Under the pieces are notes generated by a model that saw only the letters and a list, made by a program, of their open reading frames with translations, was not told the origin of the DNA and ran no database searches. A stretch of DNA of 29,001 nt from assembly GCA_000934385.1 (NCBI GenBank), contig KN880720.1, forward strand, positions 1 through 29,001, given 5' to 3'. The translations under genes were made by a program, and so were the position numbers. Origin of the DNA: Cylindrobasidium torrendii FP15055 ss-10 (taxonomy: Eukaryota > Basidiomycota > Agaricomycetes > Agaricales > Physalacriaceae). Below are positions 9,126 through 20,141 of the stretch, piece after piece; the first letter of the stretch is position 1, and each line of letters starts with the position of its first letter.

Positions 9126-12100
9126 ATGGCGTCGCTTGACAAGCTCGCAATCCGTGGCATTCGTTCATTCGACGACAAATCTATCGCACTTATCGAATTC
9201 TTCTCTCCTGTAACGGTCATCGTCGGCCACAACGGCTCCGGGAAGACCACCATCATCGAATGTTTAAAGTACGCGACCACAGGCGACCAGCCGCCAAATA
9301 CGCGCGGTGGCGCGTTTGTGCACGACCCCAAGATTGCCAACGAAAAGGAGGTCAAAGCCCAAGTCAAATTGCGCTTCTTTGCCGCGAATGGCACGCGTAT
9401 GCTCGCTGTCCGCAACTTGAGCGTGACCGCCAAGAAGACCGGTGGCCTCACGATGAAGACGCTGGAGGGTATCTTGGGCCTAGCAGATGCCAATATTGAG
9501 AAGGGAGGCAGGGTGCGCAATAGTCCAATAGCATATACTCTGTCTAATCATACTAGCGTGGGGTAATATCCACCAAATGCGCAGAGCTAGACGTCGAAGT
9601 TCCTCAATTACTGGGTGTCTCCAAATCTGTTCTCGAGAACGTCATCTTCTGCCATCAGGAAGACTCTTACTGGCCATTGGCGGAGGCGTCTGTACTCAAG
9701 AAGAAGTTCGACGATATCTTTGAGGCCACAAAGTGTGTTGTCCTTATGCCCTTGGAATGTGTCTTAATCAGCCACAGGTACACTAAAGCTCTCGATAATA
9801 TCAAGGCGCTTCGTAAAGACCGCATGTCCGACCTCAAAGCGGAGAAGGAACGACTCGAGTCTCTCCGTCGCGAGAAAGGCCACGCCGACAAACTCAAGAA
9901 GGGCATCACCGATATGCAAACGACCATCGCCCAGAAAGAGATCGAATACGAGGAGGCGAAGCGTGCCTACGACGCAATTGTGATTGCGAACCAGAGATTC
10001 TACGAATATTCATCCAAATTCCGTGACCAATTCACAACCATCGAAAAGCTCGGCGAGAACATCAAATTGTACCAGCAACAATTGGCAGACGCGAAGAGTC
10101 ACCTGAGCAGCGAACTCGCTGGGAGTGAAGCCGAACTGAAAGAGGAGCGAGATGGACTTGGTGAAAAGTTGGAGAGTCAGCAGGCGAAGCTCGGTAGGGA
10201 CAAGGAGAACCTTGGCCGCCTCGAGGACCAGCAGACCAGTCTTCGTCAGAAACGCGACCAACTTGTACAACAACAAGCTCGACTCAAAACCATGGTTCAA
10301 GAACAGGCGCAACGTATTGAGGACCGCGACCGTCTTGTCGCCGAGCTCGCAGACAAGCATAATCTCCGTGGATTCACAATTCCTTTGGACACGACCAAGT
10401 ATCTCGAATTCAAGACGCGCCTCGACGATCTTTTGGCACAGCAGAAGTCCCAAGTGCAACAGCTCAAGGTATGATGTTTCACTACCGGCTTAGGTAGTTG
10501 CTCATGTCCCGCCAGCGAGAGGAAAAGGCCAAGCAGCAGGAGTACACGAACAAGCGCTTGGAGCTTAGCAGGATTGCAGAGAAGTTCAAGGCCGACGCCA
10601 ATAGCAACCGTGAACGCATTGTAAGTCTTGCGAATCGCAATTCGAGAGGCTTCACGCTAATATTCTGTTAGGAAGAGACAGAGGTTTCCATCCGCACTTC
10701 AGAGGCTCGAGCAGAGAAGATGGAGTCACACACCCTCGACCTCGACACTCTACGGGGCGACCTTGAGGAAAAGCAACAGCGCGTCGTTAAGTTGCGGACC
10801 GCGCTTGATGCCGCCAAGCACGACGACCAGATCGCAGACAGGACGAGGAAGATACAGGATCTGGAGCGCAAGCGTGATGTGGCGAATAGCGAACTGAAGA
10901 CGCTGAGCTCACAAGGCAACTCGCGTGCAAAGCTTGAGTTGAAACGGAATGATATCAAGGCGAAGAATGTCGATGTGAAGCATACTGTAGAGATGATTAA
11001 CGCGAAGTACAAGCCTATCAAGAACAGGGAGGTCAGTGCGGACAACGTTGGCTCGAAAGTGGACACCCTCCTCGAGTGAGTGGTAGTGGATGATGTGTAA
11101 TCGGCCTTGCTAACGCTATCATGTAGGGATTCTGAGCGAGAGCTGGCCGATGCGGAGAGGAAGGCGGCAGCCGCTCAAACCAGGTTACAGCAGGCGAAGG
11201 CGCAAAGCTCGACATGCACCACCCAGTTGAAGAAGGCTGAGGCGGAGCTTGCGGGTAAGCTTCACACGCTTGCCCTATCTCAACTCAAGCTTACAGCGTT
11301 CTAGAGAGTGAGAAAGAGCTGTACTCGTCGGACGATTTGCTGGAGGGGCAAAGCCTACAAGACGCCATCAAGGATACCGCGGAGGAATATGATTGGCGGC
11401 AGGGGTATGCTCGTTTGATCCTCTTGGCGCAGTGTCCAGGTGTTGACACCAATACAGAAGCTACGGTCGAAGTAAGGTCTACGAGGAGCTGCTCAAGGTC
11501 GGCACGGAATCCCACACCTGTGCTGTATGTAGCCAGAAGATGAACAAGGATGCGTTTGCGGCGTACCAACGTTATGTGAGTTACTTCGCTGTTTACATCA
11601 ATCCGCTCTGACGATCATCCCCCCTTCGTAGTTGAAAGGCAAGATGGATAAGGATGTACCGAGTGAGGACGCGGAGGAAGAGAAGAACAACTGGAAGCGT
11701 GTCCTGGATAAGCTACAAGCCCTCGTACCATTAGACCAGAAGGTCAAGGACATCAAGAGCAAAGTCATTCCGCCGCTACAAAAAGATGTAAAGAGGCTTG
11801 AGATTGAGGTAGACAACCTATCTAGGGATGTGCAGGAGGCAGATGGGGAGGTCAAGCGACTGAGGCAACAAGTCCGGGATGCGCAGAACCTCCAGGGTAG
11901 TGCGAAGAATGTCGCGAAGCTGCAGAAGGAGATTCAAAGGCTCAATGAGGAGACGGAGAGCTTGGTACAGGAGTTAAGCGCATCGGGGTCGACGAAGACG
12001 GTTGAGGACGTGGAGGTAGAGCTCGATGGCATTGCCGGGAAGATGTGAGTGCCTTCCCCCTCTGAGGGAGTCGGTGTGTGCTCAAATCCGGCAGACAGAC

Positions 12101-13788
12101 ACTTGACAAGGAGAGAACAAATATCTCGAAGGACAAGGACCGGCAAACGAAGGTGCTGCACGCAGTTGAGGGCGATGTGCATAAGATGGAGCTACAGGAG
12201 CGAGATCTCCAGGCGAAGATCAAGGAGCGCGAAGACTTGGCTACGCGTGTTGAGTCGATGAAGAAGGACATCATTATCTTCCAGCAAAAGGCCAAGGTTA
12301 GTGTCTTCTTACCTATGGGATATTCATGGCTGACTGGGTGACAGGAAGCAGAGGCACAGTTCAGTAAGGCTCAAGCCCCCATTGATACCTTGACCGCGGA
12401 GTGGGAAGTCAGTTCGAAGGCGATGTCCATGCAAATGAATGAGATGCAGGCGCTAGCCGAGTCGCTTTTCCAAAGTGTAGACAAGCTGAACACAGCTCAC
12501 TCAGTCATCGAACGGTACGATTCCCTTTGTGACTGGGTTCGAACTTGGCGCTCATCACGTTTGTAGACACGCTCGTGGCGATTATTCAGGGCGCTTGCGC
12601 ACGGCGGAAGACTCGCTTTCAAGCACAGACGAGGATGTAGCGACGTGCGCGACCGACATTGCACGGGCACGGGAAGCCGTTTCCAACATCGAGCGTTCGA
12701 TTGCTGGTGTAGATGCTCAACGCGCGAATCTGCAGGAAAACATCCGTATCCGACAGCTGGAATCCCAGATTGAGAAGGACAGGGCTAAGATTGCGGCGTA
12801 TGATATTGAGGAGGCTGAGCGCGCAAGGAAGAATTTTGAGCTAAAGTACACGAAGGACAAGGACACGGAGAATACGTTGCATGCCAAGTGCTCCCATCTC
12901 CGAGGAGAGATCACCTCGAACCAAGAGAGGCTGAAGGAGAGCAATATGGATGCGAAGGAGTTCAAGGACGTGGATCAAAAGTATACGGACCAGCTTGTGA
13001 AGGTCAAGGTAAGCTTTAATAGGTCGGTGTTGGGTATGTGATGCTCATCTGAGTGTAGATGTCGGATGTCGCAAACAACGACCTGGAGCTATACGCGAAG
13101 GCGCTGGATAATGCAATCATGAAGTACCATGGGCTCAAGATGGAAGAAGTGAATTCAACGATGCGGCATCTATGGAATAGGACATACCAGGGCACAGGTT
13201 TGGCTACGACCGTCTTTCCCGCCTGCAATGACTTACCATTAACACAGATATCGACGGTATCAAAATTCGGTCGGACGTGGAGGGGGGCGCGTCAAAACGG
13301 TCATACAATTATCGTGTGGTGATGACGAAGGATCAAGTTGAGATGGACATGCGCGGGCGCTGCTCGGCTGGCCAAAAGATGCTGGCGTCCATCATCATCC
13401 GACTAGCGCTTTCCGACTCCTTTGGGCAGAACTGTGGCATCTTGGCGTTGGATGAACCAACAAATGCATTGGATCGCGAGAACATAGATGCGTTGGCGTC
13501 GAGTCTGGTTGAGTGAGTGCAATGTTGGCTTGCATGTGATCTTCGGGACCTAACCGGGCTCGTTTTAGTATCATCGAAGAGCGCAAAAACCAGAACAACT
13601 TCCAGCTTATTATCATCACTCACGACGAAGACTTCCTTGCTCGGCTCGCACAAAATAACATCATGCAACACTATTGGTGCGTTGCTTCTGTCCATGCCGA
13701 GCTTGCGTCGCTAACCACTATGTGCAGGCGCGTCACGCGAGACAACAGACAGAAGTCAATCATTGAGAGGCAGAATTTGACTGTCTGA
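9126..13788 (+). CDS. RAD50: DNA double-strand break repair ATPase RAD50
   Basis: Sixteen exons join in frame to 1302 residues, close to the usual ~1310: 9126-9512, 9557-9732, 9778-10468, 10516-10620, 10672-11075, 11127-11254, 11305-11404, 11458-11575, 11632-12044, 12095-12296, 12345-12514, 12567-13008, 13059-13197, 13248-13512, 13569-13676, 13728-13788. RAD50 is the SMC-like ATPase of the Mre11-Rad50-Nbs1/Xrs2 complex, which tethers and processes DNA ends. Visible parts are Walker [10 protein letters not shown] (34-42), the Q-loop in [11 protein letters not shown] (Gln163), a long coiled coil, the zinc hook CAVC (Cys685/Cys688), a second coiled coil, the ABC signature CSAGQK (1197-1202), Walker B ILALDEP (1223-1229) and the H-loop ITHDEDF. 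The D-loop region reads PTNALDREN where most homologues have PTTNLDREN. The acceptor at 11304 (CTAG) is preferred over the CAG at 11295, which would lead straight into a stop. The donor at 13198 (GTTTGG) is weak. The gene is complete and looks functional. Confidence 0.97.
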
Positions 13789-14201
13789 GAGTGCCTTGCC
13801 GCTCTGTTTTTGCTATTGCTTGTATCCCACATCGGACTACCCTTTGCTTCATGTCATGCTTTGCATTTACGTTACAAATCTTCTTATATTGTTCATAATG
13901 TATTCGAATAGTACTGGTCTGTTTGCTGTGTGTGTATGATCAAACTGACAGACTTTCTCTGTAACCAGTACAGTCGATATCATGATAGAGCTTTTTGTCC
14001 TTGTTTGACATTATGTACGCAACAGATGGCCCGGGGGTGACCAATATTACATGTACTACGTGGTGTTTGCATTGTTCTTCAAAGATCACCGGCACCCGAC
14101 AAGATATAACAGTCGCTGACTACCTGATAAAGCAGTCCTAGAAAGCGTATACAAATAGACTAAAGGCCGGAGGTCTTCGATGAGGTCGACGTCGACGACC
14201 C
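13789..14201. other. Convergent spacer holding one copy of a direct repeat
   Basis: This 413-bp stretch lies between the 3' ends of RAD50 and the two-helix membrane protein gene. It is AT-rich, has no coding frame, and contains copy A of the ~80-bp repeat at 14011-14090. Confidence 0.6.
14011..14090 (+). repeat. Direct repeat copy A
   Basis: About 80 bp starting TTATGT and ending GATCAC. It aligns with 16365-16448 in the same orientation. The most conserved part (ACATG...GTTTGCATTGTTCT, 30 nt) is identical at 27 positions, and the three differences are transitions. The two copies bracket the membrane-protein gene at 14202-16079. No inverted termini or target duplication could be made out. 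Confidence 0.7.
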
Positions 14202-16079
14202 TCAACGAGAATCATCTGGCGAGCCAGCTCTGTGACGACTTGCATCTCCAAGGCTAACATTGTGCATGAGCGTCGACCGCTCTTCTGGCACGGACTCGTT
14301 GTCGTCTGTGTTGGATGCACGCGCGCTGTGAGGGTCTTCCCAACGTATGAGACCGAGGAAAGTAACAAAAAACGGTTTTACACGCACATTGTTTATCTAG
14401 ATAGGCATTCAACTCGGAGGTATCTGCCTGGAGAGCAGACGGTGACGCTGGTCTGAATCGGCCTCCCACCTCCAACCGCTGAATACGCATTTCCAAATCA
14501 TCGTAGCCCGCATAAACCTTCTGGGAGTCGTCTGCGCAGTGAAGTCGTGTAAGCTCGCGCATCAGTAACCGAAAGATTGAGTTCATACCTCGGACACCAG
14601 CGAGAAAGGCGGCGGTGAGAGAAAATATCGTCCAGACGAGCGAAATTATTGTGAACGTCGCCGTATATACACTGACGATAGCCGACCCTATTGGCTTGCG
14701 GCGCCATACAGACCGAGAGTACGAGAACGACGGTGTGTGGACCGTTTGATTGAGGTCCTCGATATGTTGACGCTCCTGAATAGTAATGCTACTATCTCTA
14801 AAATCGCCGATGAGTTGGCGCATCATTTCCGATGAATTGAAAATGAGATTCGGTTCCACTATGCCCAGGTCGAGGCGAATGCTGTGGTATAGCTTGTACA
14901 TTACTATGTGAAAGTCATGCGACATATTCGTTGGCTTGCTGAACGGTGCAATGCTTTCAGCGTCAGTATCTTCATAATCGAGGTTGCGCGTCAAAAAAGC
15001 GGGCTCAGAGCCACAGGGTGGTCTGGCTGAGAGGCGAGGCCTGCGCCACAGGTCGCAGGATGTCCGCGGTTCCATGCTACACCCACAAGACGGAACTATG
15101 CGAGATGCGAAAATTGCTTCGTCGCCGGGTCTTAGCTGCCCCTGCACATTTTCCAATAGTGCAGCATTGCTGTATGCGAGTCTTAGTCTAGCTCGTCTGT
15201 GAGGTTGTGAGCACGCACAAGAAGGGTTGCATCAGAAAAAGTTCTCTGCGCCAATTGTCCTGGACATGACCTGTCAGGCTTAAAGCGTCGGAGACGAGGT
15301 CTCTCGTGTCGAGCGTCAAAGTGTAATTGACGGGAATCCAACACTCGACCGTAACCTTATTGAATGTGCCTTTTTAGCATTTTTACCCATCAAGAAAGCA
15401 TTCCACTTTACTTTGATTCCAAAATTGATAATTGCTGGACCCTTCTGTTCCTGGTCATCGATACTCCAGCCTTCCGGATGTGAAGATACCGTCCAGCTCA
15501 AGTCCAATGCCGCCTGGAAGTATTGAGCGCGAAAACGAGGATAACACAAAGACTGACGACGTCGCAAGAGTGCGCCAAATCATGATTGTAGAATCCGAAT
15601 GAGGAAACAGAGGTGTTACTTTGAGGTGCGCGCACATCTGTGACCGTGTAACTGTAAATTGATCCATTCACGGAGAGTGTATCCCCGACAGAAATCGTCT
15701 GTGGTGTGAATGACTCCTCGTCTGTATCTTTCTTGAGCGCAGAAGGAATAAAGCTCCAGAAGTGGTTCGTGTCGTCCGTTATGTTAGGGAAGTAGGTGAA
15801 CTCAGTGACGCGGTCGTACGCCGCAAGGGGGACTGAAATCGAGGTCAATAAATGGAATTCGGTATTCGATAGTGCAATCCCGTAACTGCTGATCAAGGTG
15901 ACAAGGATGGTGAGTATGAGCATGCACGCCAGCGCTGCTGGAGTCAACCATCGCCATGGGTATGCTGAAATCGACATGAGCACCTATCGGATTTAGTGTA
16001 AGAGCTACGCACGCCTGGAAACTGGATACTCCAGTCGAAAATTGGCGATTCCCTGCCAGAGTCTTCGTAGCGTAGGCAT
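14202..16079 (-). CDS. Two-helix fungal membrane protein, structure uncertain in the middle
   Basis: I know this only as the general type of an expanded agaricomycete membrane protein family without known function. Exon 1 (16079-16013) starts MPTLRRLWQGIANF. Exon 2 (15964-15558) carries the P-Y-P-W-R-W-L-T-P motif and a first helix (AALACMLILTILVTLIS). After it come an extracellular-type domain with several N-x-S/T sites, exons 15513-15412 and 15355 onward, a second helix near the C-terminus (IISLVWTIFSLTAAFLAG), a short coiled piece and a polar tail in the last exon (14335-14202). At 15180-15241 the frame changes. A 37-nt GT-AG intron (15218-15182) restores it, but another frame in between reads FSDATLLVRAHNLTDELD directly before LRLAYSNAALL, which would mean two single-base losses. 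An additional in-frame 57-nt intron (14588-14532) is possible. Because of this the gene may be a pseudogene. Confidence 0.6.
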
Positions 16080-16364
16080 TGTGGGCTGGCTAGGTGATGG
16101 TATGAAGGAAAGAGCGTTGAAGGCAAGCAGTATAAATGAACTCACTTTACAGCTAAAGCGCTGAACCACAAACTTCTTTCCATGAGGCTGTGGCGCGAGA
16201 GGCGATGACAGAGCGGTGATATGTATATGATCCCAATCCTAGCTGAGCGTCACGTAGCCGGTGAGAGACGCTGTGCCAAAAGTTTTCTCAGTGGTCAAAT
16301 ATTCACTCCCCAAACACCCCTCCAGGCTACAGAGTAGTCAGTTACCAGTCTCTGTTTTTTTGGT

Positions 16365-16448
16365 TTATGTTGCGCCACAAATGGCCCCCGGGCCGAGGCT
16401 AACATGACATGCATTACGTGATGTTTGCATTGTTCTCCCAGCGATCAC
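16365..16448 (+). repeat. Direct repeat copy B
   Basis: About 84 bp, the partner of 14011-14090 in the same orientation. It starts TTATGT, has a shared ATGGCCC then a G/C-run that differs in length, and then the strongly conserved ACGTG-TGTTTGCATTGTTCT part. Copy B lies 286-369 bp upstream of the membrane-protein ATG on the other strand and about 300 bp upstream of the second SDR gene. Confidence 0.7.
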
Positions 16449-16688
16449 ATATTTATATGTCACAACCCCCTGGACTTCGGCACACCAGAACCCTTTATAC
16501 ACCTCAACCGTGCCGCCAATACTGCTGACCGTGCAAGGTCACTTGTCGCTGTCTTGGGCTCGGAAATCCCGACGGGATGTGGGGTGACGATGCACTTCGG
16601 CATGGTGGCCACCTGCGGGATCATTCAATAGACTGTGTGCAGTTCTCACAACGATCTGTATTTCATCCACCCTATTCAAATTGTCAGG

Positions 16689-16695
16689 TATAAGA
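16689..16695 (+). promoter_or_regulatory. TATA box of the second SDR gene
   Basis: TATAAGA lies 51-57 bp upstream of the ATG at 16746, at a spacing like that before the first SDR gene. Confidence 0.45.
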
Positions 16696-16745
16696 GCGAC
16701 TGGACAACTGCATCCCAGCACAACACATCCATTCCCACTAGCACG

Positions 16746-18049
16746 ATGAAGTGGACTGCACGAGAATTCTTCAAGCACCAGCTGGGAAGGCGCGCTCCGG
16801 TCGAGAAGGCGGACCTCGCAGGTCAGACTGTCGTGATTATTGGTGCCAACACTGGACTAGGATACGAAGCCGCAAAGCATTTCGCGACCATGAATCCATC
16901 GAAACTCGTCCTAGGATGCCGCAGTAGAGAGAGAGGAGAGGACGCATTGTCTCGTACGCTATAGACTAGCATTGCCGTAATGTGCATGAGCTTACTTTGA
17001 TATACTAGGACTTACTGCAGAGACTGGATACACCTCAGCGGTGCTGAGTCTTGTGGACCTCGCCGATTTCTCTTCAGTATCCGCCTTCGCTGATAGATTC
17101 GAGGCTGAGCACGAGAGACTCGATATTGCAATCTATAATGCTGCATTGTGGAACCCCAAACACGTCGCTACGAAAGATGGTTGGGAATCAAGGTATGTCT
17201 CTTTTCCCTGCATGCTACATAAGTGTGGTTGAGCAGACGATGGAATAGCCTTCAAGTGAACAACCTGGCGACACCTTTACTTGCCCTGCGTCTACTCCCC
17301 CTCATGCAGCGTACAGCGAAGACCAGCAATTCGACCCCGCGCCTTGTGGTGGTCTCGAGCGAGGTGCATTACCAGGCGAACGTCGTCGAGCTTAACGATA
17401 TACTCGCCGCTCCACATCTGTTGAACAAGATGTCAGATAAAGAGTATTGCGAGTACGTCCCCTTACTTTCTGCCAGCTTCTCGAATAACGACGCCATTCG
17501 CATAGTCATCTCAGTGGTCGAGAGCGCTACTATCAGTCCAAGCGTATGTCATACCTAATTCCCTCGCTATAAAAACACTGATGAACGTCACGTGACTCAA
17601 CGTCTTCTTTGTCCGCGCTTTGGCTGAACGCATCCCGACGTCCGTCACGCCAGTGGCTGTAACCCCAGGGTTCTGCGTATCTGAACTACGCCGCAACCTC
17701 GTCGCCGGAAGCTGGATCATGTCCTTCCTAGAACGAATCGTCTCCCGTCTGATTGGGTTCACGTCGGAGGAGGGAAGCAGGATGCTGGTGTTCGGCGGCA
17801 TCGGCATGCGTGGAGACGAGAAGAGCGTGAGGGGGCAATTTCTGTTGAGCTCGACAGTCGTAGAGCCAAGTGACTTTGTGCTAAGCGACCTGGGAAAACG
17901 GTTTGAAGAGAAGTACTGGGTGCGTTGCAATTGGGCCTATGCCAATCCAGAGAAATAACGCTGACGGATGATAGGACGAGTTGATTGAGCTGCTGTCGAA
18001 GGCGGATGAGAAAATCCCAGATGTTCTGAAGGAGACTGGTATAGCGTAG
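16746..18049 (+). CDS. SDR, retinol dehydrogenase-like, with a missing splice acceptor
   Basis: Exons 16746-16953, 17009-17192, 17249-17452, 17515-17543, about 17594-17919 and 17975-18049 give roughly 341 residues. The cofactor motif GANTGLG is at 33-39, followed by VLGCRSRERGEDAL, the N-A-A motif (IYNAALWN), the catalytic serine region (LVVVSSEVHYQ) and the Y-x-x-x-K pair in R-Y-Y-Q-S-K (Tyr204/Lys208). A conserved L-N-V-F-F-V-R-A-L-A-E-R follows in the next exon. This is the retinol-dehydrogenase/WW-oxidoreductase-like branch of the SDRs common in fungi; an arginine after the second strand (CRSRERG) suggests NADP(H). The intron after Lys208 has a perfect GTATGT donor at 17544, but no AG occurs before the next exon: the sequence reads CACGTGACTCAAC. 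Either a non-canonical acceptor is used or the gene is damaged. All other splice sites are normal. Confidence 0.8.
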
Positions 18050-18270
18050 ATGCACGCAGACAGAAGGGTTTTGGATCAATCGGCACCATCTAGCAAATGT
18101 TCAGCACCTCAATGTCAGACAAATCCAGAAAATCATACAAAATGACAAAAAAAGAACGAATAGGATAAGACTACAGGTATCTAGCATGCAGTATATATGG
18201 TCCTTGTATCCGCCAAAACAATTCTCCTTGTCCAAAGCAAGAATCCACTCGCATACAGGGCCAAGAAAGG

Positions 18271-19871
18271 TTACCACTGCCCAGACAAACGTCCTACCAC
18301 CCACGCCATCCCACCGCCGCCCAATGGAAGAAGAAGGAACCAGACGCCGAGGTCCCATATTATCCGTTTCTTGAGTTGTGCGCGCTGGAGTGAGCGTTCC
18401 TTGCGTTGCAATAGCTCATCAAGGCCTGTGTTGGGATGCGGCGTGTTCATGACAATCGAAAGGGGCCTCTTCACATAATGCGCGGTGATATGCAGAAGCG
18501 CAGGGAGGATGAACGTCCCGAGGAGAGCGGACGTCAATGCGATGTCGCTGAAGACGCCAAAGGCCACAGGTGGGAGCAGACTGATGACCACGATGGGGAT
18601 GTAGAGGCCGAGTCGGGAGAGCGGTATCGTAGTTGACTGGCGCACACGCTCGGGAATGGGTAGGTTTGGCGTCATCACCATCATGGGTGGAATGAATAGT
18701 ACAAGACTGGCGGCGGCAAAGGTCGCAATGTACGGTTCCAGGGGATAGCTCGTGCCCTGCTGGAGTTTAATCAGCGACTCGCGAAGAAGCCAGGCGGTAG
18801 AAACGTACGATGCGAGGTGTAGTGGGGAAGGCGGAGAAAATCATGAGTGGAACGGTCAGAACAACAGCTACAAGTACAGAGGCGATAGACAGTATCATGA
18901 ATGAGTGTGCTTTGGATGGCTTGGCCGTCGAGATAGCGGCGGGCATCCCAGCCTTGAGGGATGAGTATAGCGAGAGAGTGGACGGCGCAGCGAACGCAAA
19001 TGCAATGGTAGCTAGTCTGAATCAATATGACGTTGTTTCCGGTAAGACAAGCGGACTCACTGATGCCAGACCACAGAGTGCCCATAGGTTTGTATGATCT
19101 CAGCGTGCCCTTGGCATGGGCGACGCAGGCGAGAATGAGCCAGAGGATGTAGGTGATAACAGATGCACCGGTGCAGTACTGCGTCCGCAACGAGCCCAGC
19201 GATTTGCCGAGGGAAAGCGGGAAAAGGACAATGGCCAGGATAGCTGTCAGGAGTATGTCTGGCGGGAAAGACAGCTCGGATGGGAACAATGGGGCTAGAA
19301 TCTCGACCGCGTCTGGACCAAAACGTTAGTGCGCAACGAACAGCTGTGGGCACAACGACGCACTTCGCAAGTACATGGCAGAGACAATGATCCTCAGCGC
19401 GCCAGTGCCGCCACGGACGATAGTCCTGAGGAAAGCCCTTGTCTTTTCCTTCCCGCGCCCCTTTGCGAACACCTCCAGTACTACGTCCTCCAACTCCCCT
19501 TTTCGCAAATAGCGCGAGAGCATATACAAAATCCGCCTTGTGAATGCTGCGAGTACAGCAAACAGGAAAAATGCTGGTAGGCCGATTTTGAGCGGAAGTC
19601 TTGTATGCGGTAGGAGTACCGCGCCAAGTTTCAGCAGCGGGGCGAGGAGATAGAGGAGCACAAGCGGTGGGCTCAAGGGAGCTGCGCCGTTCCCGCTAGC
19701 GTCGAAGACTTGCTCATCGTCGTCCGGATCGTCGAGGCTGAAGTCCAGTGGGCTGCCGGTGTCGCTGTTATCGTCGTGGACAAGGATGAGATGTGAAGAC
19801 GAGTCGAGCGCGGTCAGCACCGGCGATGACCTGGCACTCGATGAAATTGAAGTACGCGGTGAGGGAGACAT
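18271..19871 (-). CDS. Multi-pass permease, amino acid/auxin permease (AAAP)-like
   Basis: Four exons (19871-19364, 19312-19061, 19011-18809, 18759-18271) join in frame to 483 residues. The first ~65 residues are Ser- and Asp-rich and cytosolic in character. About ten helices follow, around VLLYLLAPLLKLGAVLL, LPAFFLFAVLAAF, ILLTAILAIVLFPLSLG, ITYILWLILACVA, TIAFAFAAPSTLSLYSSL, MILSIASVLVAVVLTVPLM, YIATFAAASLVLFIPPM, LYIPIVVISLLPPVAFGVF, ALLGTFILPALLHITAHY and DLGVWFLLLPLGGGGMAWVV. The FAFAAPSTLSLYSSLK block and the S-A-L-L-G-T-F...P-A-L-L pair are what suggests the AAAP (SLC36/38-like) superfamily, but this is a resemblance rather than a firm match. The start at 19871 is chosen because the longer upstream frame adds a Cys-rich segment unlike a transporter N-terminus. 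The gene is convergent with the second SDR. Confidence 0.72.
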
Positions 19872-20141
19872 GAATTTTGAACAATCAGGATGGCATGGAA
19901 GAAGGGAAGGAAGCAGAGGGGCATCACTCGATCGTTCTGCTGCGCAATTGGCGGAGTTCACTGCCTTTCTGGGACAACTAGATATCCACAGGCGCTCACA
20001 CTGGCAATTGGAGAGAAAAATCACTACAACAGTGTTGAAGAGTACGGTAATTCGTGTACATCTTGTCCATAACGAAAAGGGGGCAAAAAACAGCATCGAA
20101 GAGCAGAAACAACGACTTCTGACAGTGTAATAATGGATCTC

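Larger units (their letters stand above)
16080..16745. other. Intergenic region between divergent genes, with repeat copy B
   Basis: This 666-bp stretch contains direct-repeat copy B (16365-16448) and, at its right end, the TATA box of the second SDR gene. The remaining frames are short and unsupported. It must carry the promoters of both the membrane protein gene and the SDR gene. Confidence 0.6.

Noticed and set aside
8782..9213. 143-codon plus-strand frame over the uL29m/RAD50 junction
   Set aside because: It is antisense to the uL29m first exon and out of frame with RAD50; both real genes are well supported.
10010..10459. 149-codon minus-strand frame inside RAD50
   Set aside because: It is the antisense of the coiled-coil exon; the Leu-rich content comes from complementing Lys/Glu/Gln codons.
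13333..13695. Minus-strand frame over the RAD50 Walker B exon
   Set aside because: Antisense shadow of a strongly conserved exon.
19759..20130. 123-codon plus-strand frame opposite the permease N-terminus
   Set aside because: It runs antisense across the coding start of the permease and contains no recognisable domain.
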